A stretch of 33,689 bases of DNA from an uncultured Bacteroidales bacterium (GTDB taxonomy: Bacteria; Bacteroidota; Bacteroidia; Bacteroidales; UBA932), in NCBI GenBank assembly GCA_949295645.1, contig CASFLY010000054.1, positions 1-33,689 on the forward strand, read 5' to 3'. Under the pieces are notes generated by a model, which worked only from the letters and a program-made list of their open reading frames with translations, was not told the origin of the DNA and made no database searches. Both the position numbers and the translations under genes were made by a program. How positions within the stretch are numbered: position 1 is the stretch's first letter; every line of letters starts with the position of its first letter. Of the stretch, positions 32,002-33,689 are shown piece by piece.

Positions 32002-33689
32002 ATGAAAGAAATTACGAAAAAAAGGATAATAAAGTGGTTCTGGATCATTCTGCTCGTGCCGATAGCATTTGTGGTGCTGCTGGTGCTGGCCGTGTGGGCG
32101 TTTGCCGACATCCCGTCATTTGAAGAACTGGAGAATCCGGAAAGCAAACTGGCGACCCAGGTGATAGCGGAGGACGGTGAAATCCTGACCACGTTCCATA
32201 TCGAAAACAGGTCGTATGTCAGCTATGAAGACCTGTCGCCGTATCTGATACAGGCTGCGGTGGCGACTGAGGATGTCCGTTTCTACTCTCATTCCGGCAT
32301 CGATTTCAAAAGTCTGGCGAGGGTTTTGGTCAAGACGTTGATAATGAGCGATTCGAGCCAGGGGGGCGGGAGCACGATTACCCAGCAGCTGGCCAAAACC
32401 CTTTATCCGCGGGAGGAAATAGGAGGGAAGTTCCCCGGTGCAAGACAGCTTAAAATGGTGTGGACCAAGCTGAAAGAATGGATCACGGCAGTGAAGCTCG
32501 AGCGGAATTATACGAAGAATGAAATTCTGACCATGTATATGAATGCCGTATTCTTCGGCAGCAACGCCTACGGTATCAAGACGGCATCGCAGACGTTTTT
32601 CTCCAAAAATCCGTCCGAACTCACGCCGGAAGAAAGCGCCATGCTGGTGGGGATGGTGAACAAGCCGACCCGCTACAACCCCGTCCTGAACCCGGACAAG
32701 GCGCTCGGTCGCAGGAATTTCGTGCTGAAACAGATGTCCAAGGCAGGATACCTTACTGAAGCCGCCGCAGACTCCATAAGCGCCCTGCCCATCACTTTGG
32801 CATACCAGATCCAGGACCACAACGCAGGCCTTGCCCCGTATTTCAGGGACATGCTCAGGCGGACGATGAATGCCCGGCAGCCGAAACGCTCGTCCTACAG
32901 CATTTATGAAGACTACAGGGTGGATTCCCTGCTCTGGGCCGATGATGACCTTTACGGCTGGCTGCACAAGAACAAAAAGGCGGACGGCACATCCTACAGC
33001 CTCGACAGGGACGGCCTGAGAATCTACACCACCATAAACTACAAGATGCAGCAGTATGCGGAAGAAGCCGTGGCAGAGCATCTGGGGCAGGATTTGCAGA
33101 ACAGTTTCTGGCGGGATCTGCGCTGGAAGACCAACAAGCCGTTTTCCGACGATGTGGACAAGGCCACTGTCGACCGCCTGATGTCCCAGGCCCGCAGATG
33201 GAGCGACAGATACAGGATGATGAAGGCCAGGGGGGCATCCGAGCAGGAAATCCTGCGGAGTTTCAGGGAAAAGGTGAATATGAGGGTCTTCTCCTGGAAG
33301 GGCAAGGGCTACATCGACACGCTTATGACTCCGGATGACTCCATCAAATATTACAAGTCGCATCTGCGTGCCGGCTTCATAGCCATTGAGCCGGAGACCG
33401 GGCATGTGAAGGCATACGTCGGCGGCCCGGACTACAGGTATTTCAAATATGACAATGTCCGTCAGGGCAAACGCCAGGTAGGTTCGACCATCAAGCCGTT
33501 CCTTTACACGCTGGCTATGCAGGAGGGAATGTCCCCCTGCGACAGGGTCGTGAATGTGCCGCAGACCTTTATCGTCGGCGACGACACCTGGACGCCTAAA
33601 AGTACCGACCGGGATGAATGGATAGGACAGACCGTCACTCTCAAATGGGGGCTGACCAAGAGCAGCAACAACATTTCAGCATACCTCAT
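32002..33689 (+). CDS. mrcA: Penicillin-binding protein 1A, bifunctional (partial, 3' end cut by the window)
   Basis: The first 562 codons are present and the gene continues past the window end. A short basic tail and one membrane helix (about 13-36) precede the GT51 domain. That domain has Glu90-Asp91 (ATEDVRFYSHSGID), GGSTITQQLAKTLY and ERNYTKNEILTMYMNAVFFG. The transpeptidase domain begins before Ser495-T-I-Lys498 (VGSTIKPFLYT). An SSN motif (LTKSSNNISAYL) appears near the window end. It both polymerises and cross-links peptidoglycan. The promoter is at 31904-31911. Confidence 0.95.
   Translation, partial: MKEITKKRIIKWFWIILLVPIAFVVLLVLAVWAFADIPSFEELENPESKLATQVIAEDGEILTTFHIENRSYVSYEDLSPYLIQAAVATEDVRFYSHSGIDFKSLARVLVKTLIMSDSSQGGGSTITQQLAKTLYPREEIGGKFPGARQLKMVWTKLKEWITAVKLERNYTKNEILTMYMNAVFFGSNAYGIKTASQTFFSKNPSELTPEESAMLVGMVNKPTRYNPVLNPDKALGRRNFVLKQMSKAGYLTEAAADSISALPITLAYQIQDHNAGLAPYFRDMLRRTMNARQPKRSSYSIYEDYRVDSLLWADDDLYGWLHKNKKADGTSYSLDRDGLRIYTTINYKMQQYAEEAVAEHLGQDLQNSFWRDLRWKTNKPFSDDVDKATVDRLMSQARRWSDRYRMMKARGASEQEILRSFREKVNMRVFSWKGKGYIDTLMTPDDSIKYYKSHLRAGFIAIEPETGHVKAYVGGPDYRYFKYDNVRQGKRQVGSTIKPFLYTLAMQEGMSPCDRVVNVPQTFIVGDDTWTPKSTDRDEWIGQTVTLKWGLTKSSNNISAYL

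Overview
The window looks like a chromosomal segment from a member of the Bacteroidota, most likely order Bacteroidales. Three things support this. Many genes are preceded by the Bacteroidota -7 element TAnnTTTG, a few with a TTTG box about 20 nt further upstream, and Shine-Dalgarno sequences are mostly missing. The protein repertoire fits as well: five-helix SdhC, TrpB2, short AhcY, the mreBCD-mrdA-rodA cluster and a leucine-rich-repeat lipoprotein. G+C is moderate in most genes, but clearly lower in two places: the 3' end of the LRR gene (about 574-1190) and an ATPase gene (30482-31729). I cannot name the genus. No rRNA, tRNA, CRISPR array or insertion sequence was found.

Layout. Positions 1-5440 hold an accessory two-gene unit on the minus strand: a giant coiled-coil/LRR surface lipoprotein and a small P-loop NTPase. 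The lipoprotein's signal peptide is out of frame because of a run of nine G. Positions 5462-9997 hold a divergent pair of small membrane and coiled-coil proteins, then hemW and a metallopeptidase P gene. At 10066-10992 there is a lone tyrosine recombinase. Positions 11110-13240 (minus) carry trpB2 and a solitary sdhC. Positions 13407-15233 (plus) carry pyrH, frr and an orphan umuD, which overlaps the end of convergent ahcY (15187-16449). Then come fabG, comF, a PAP2 phosphatase fused to a likely outer-membrane barrel, and a GT4 glycosyltransferase. Positions 20712-26445 (minus) are the rod-shape cluster mreB-mreC-mreD-mrdA-rodA. IspD, an Lrp/AsnC regulator and topA follow. An AAA_14/DUF4143 ATPase gene sits between topA and mrcA; mrcA runs off the window end.

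How the genes work together. Most of the window is housekeeping. MreBCD, PBP2 and RodA form the elongation machine, and the bifunctional PBP1A (mrcA) complements it. IspD feeds the isoprenoid pathway that makes the undecaprenyl carrier, and the PAP2 protein may recycle a lipid phosphate. PyrH and Frr serve nucleotide supply and translation.

The accessory parts are the most interesting. The first is the LRR lipoprotein, with a slippage-prone G tract in its signal peptide and a stalk of IxxN heptads like trimeric adhesin fibres. The second is the ATPase gene, flanked by a 26-bp direct repeat that appears to be a duplicated topA/mrcA promoter. Its own promoter lies between perfect 19-bp inverted repeats.
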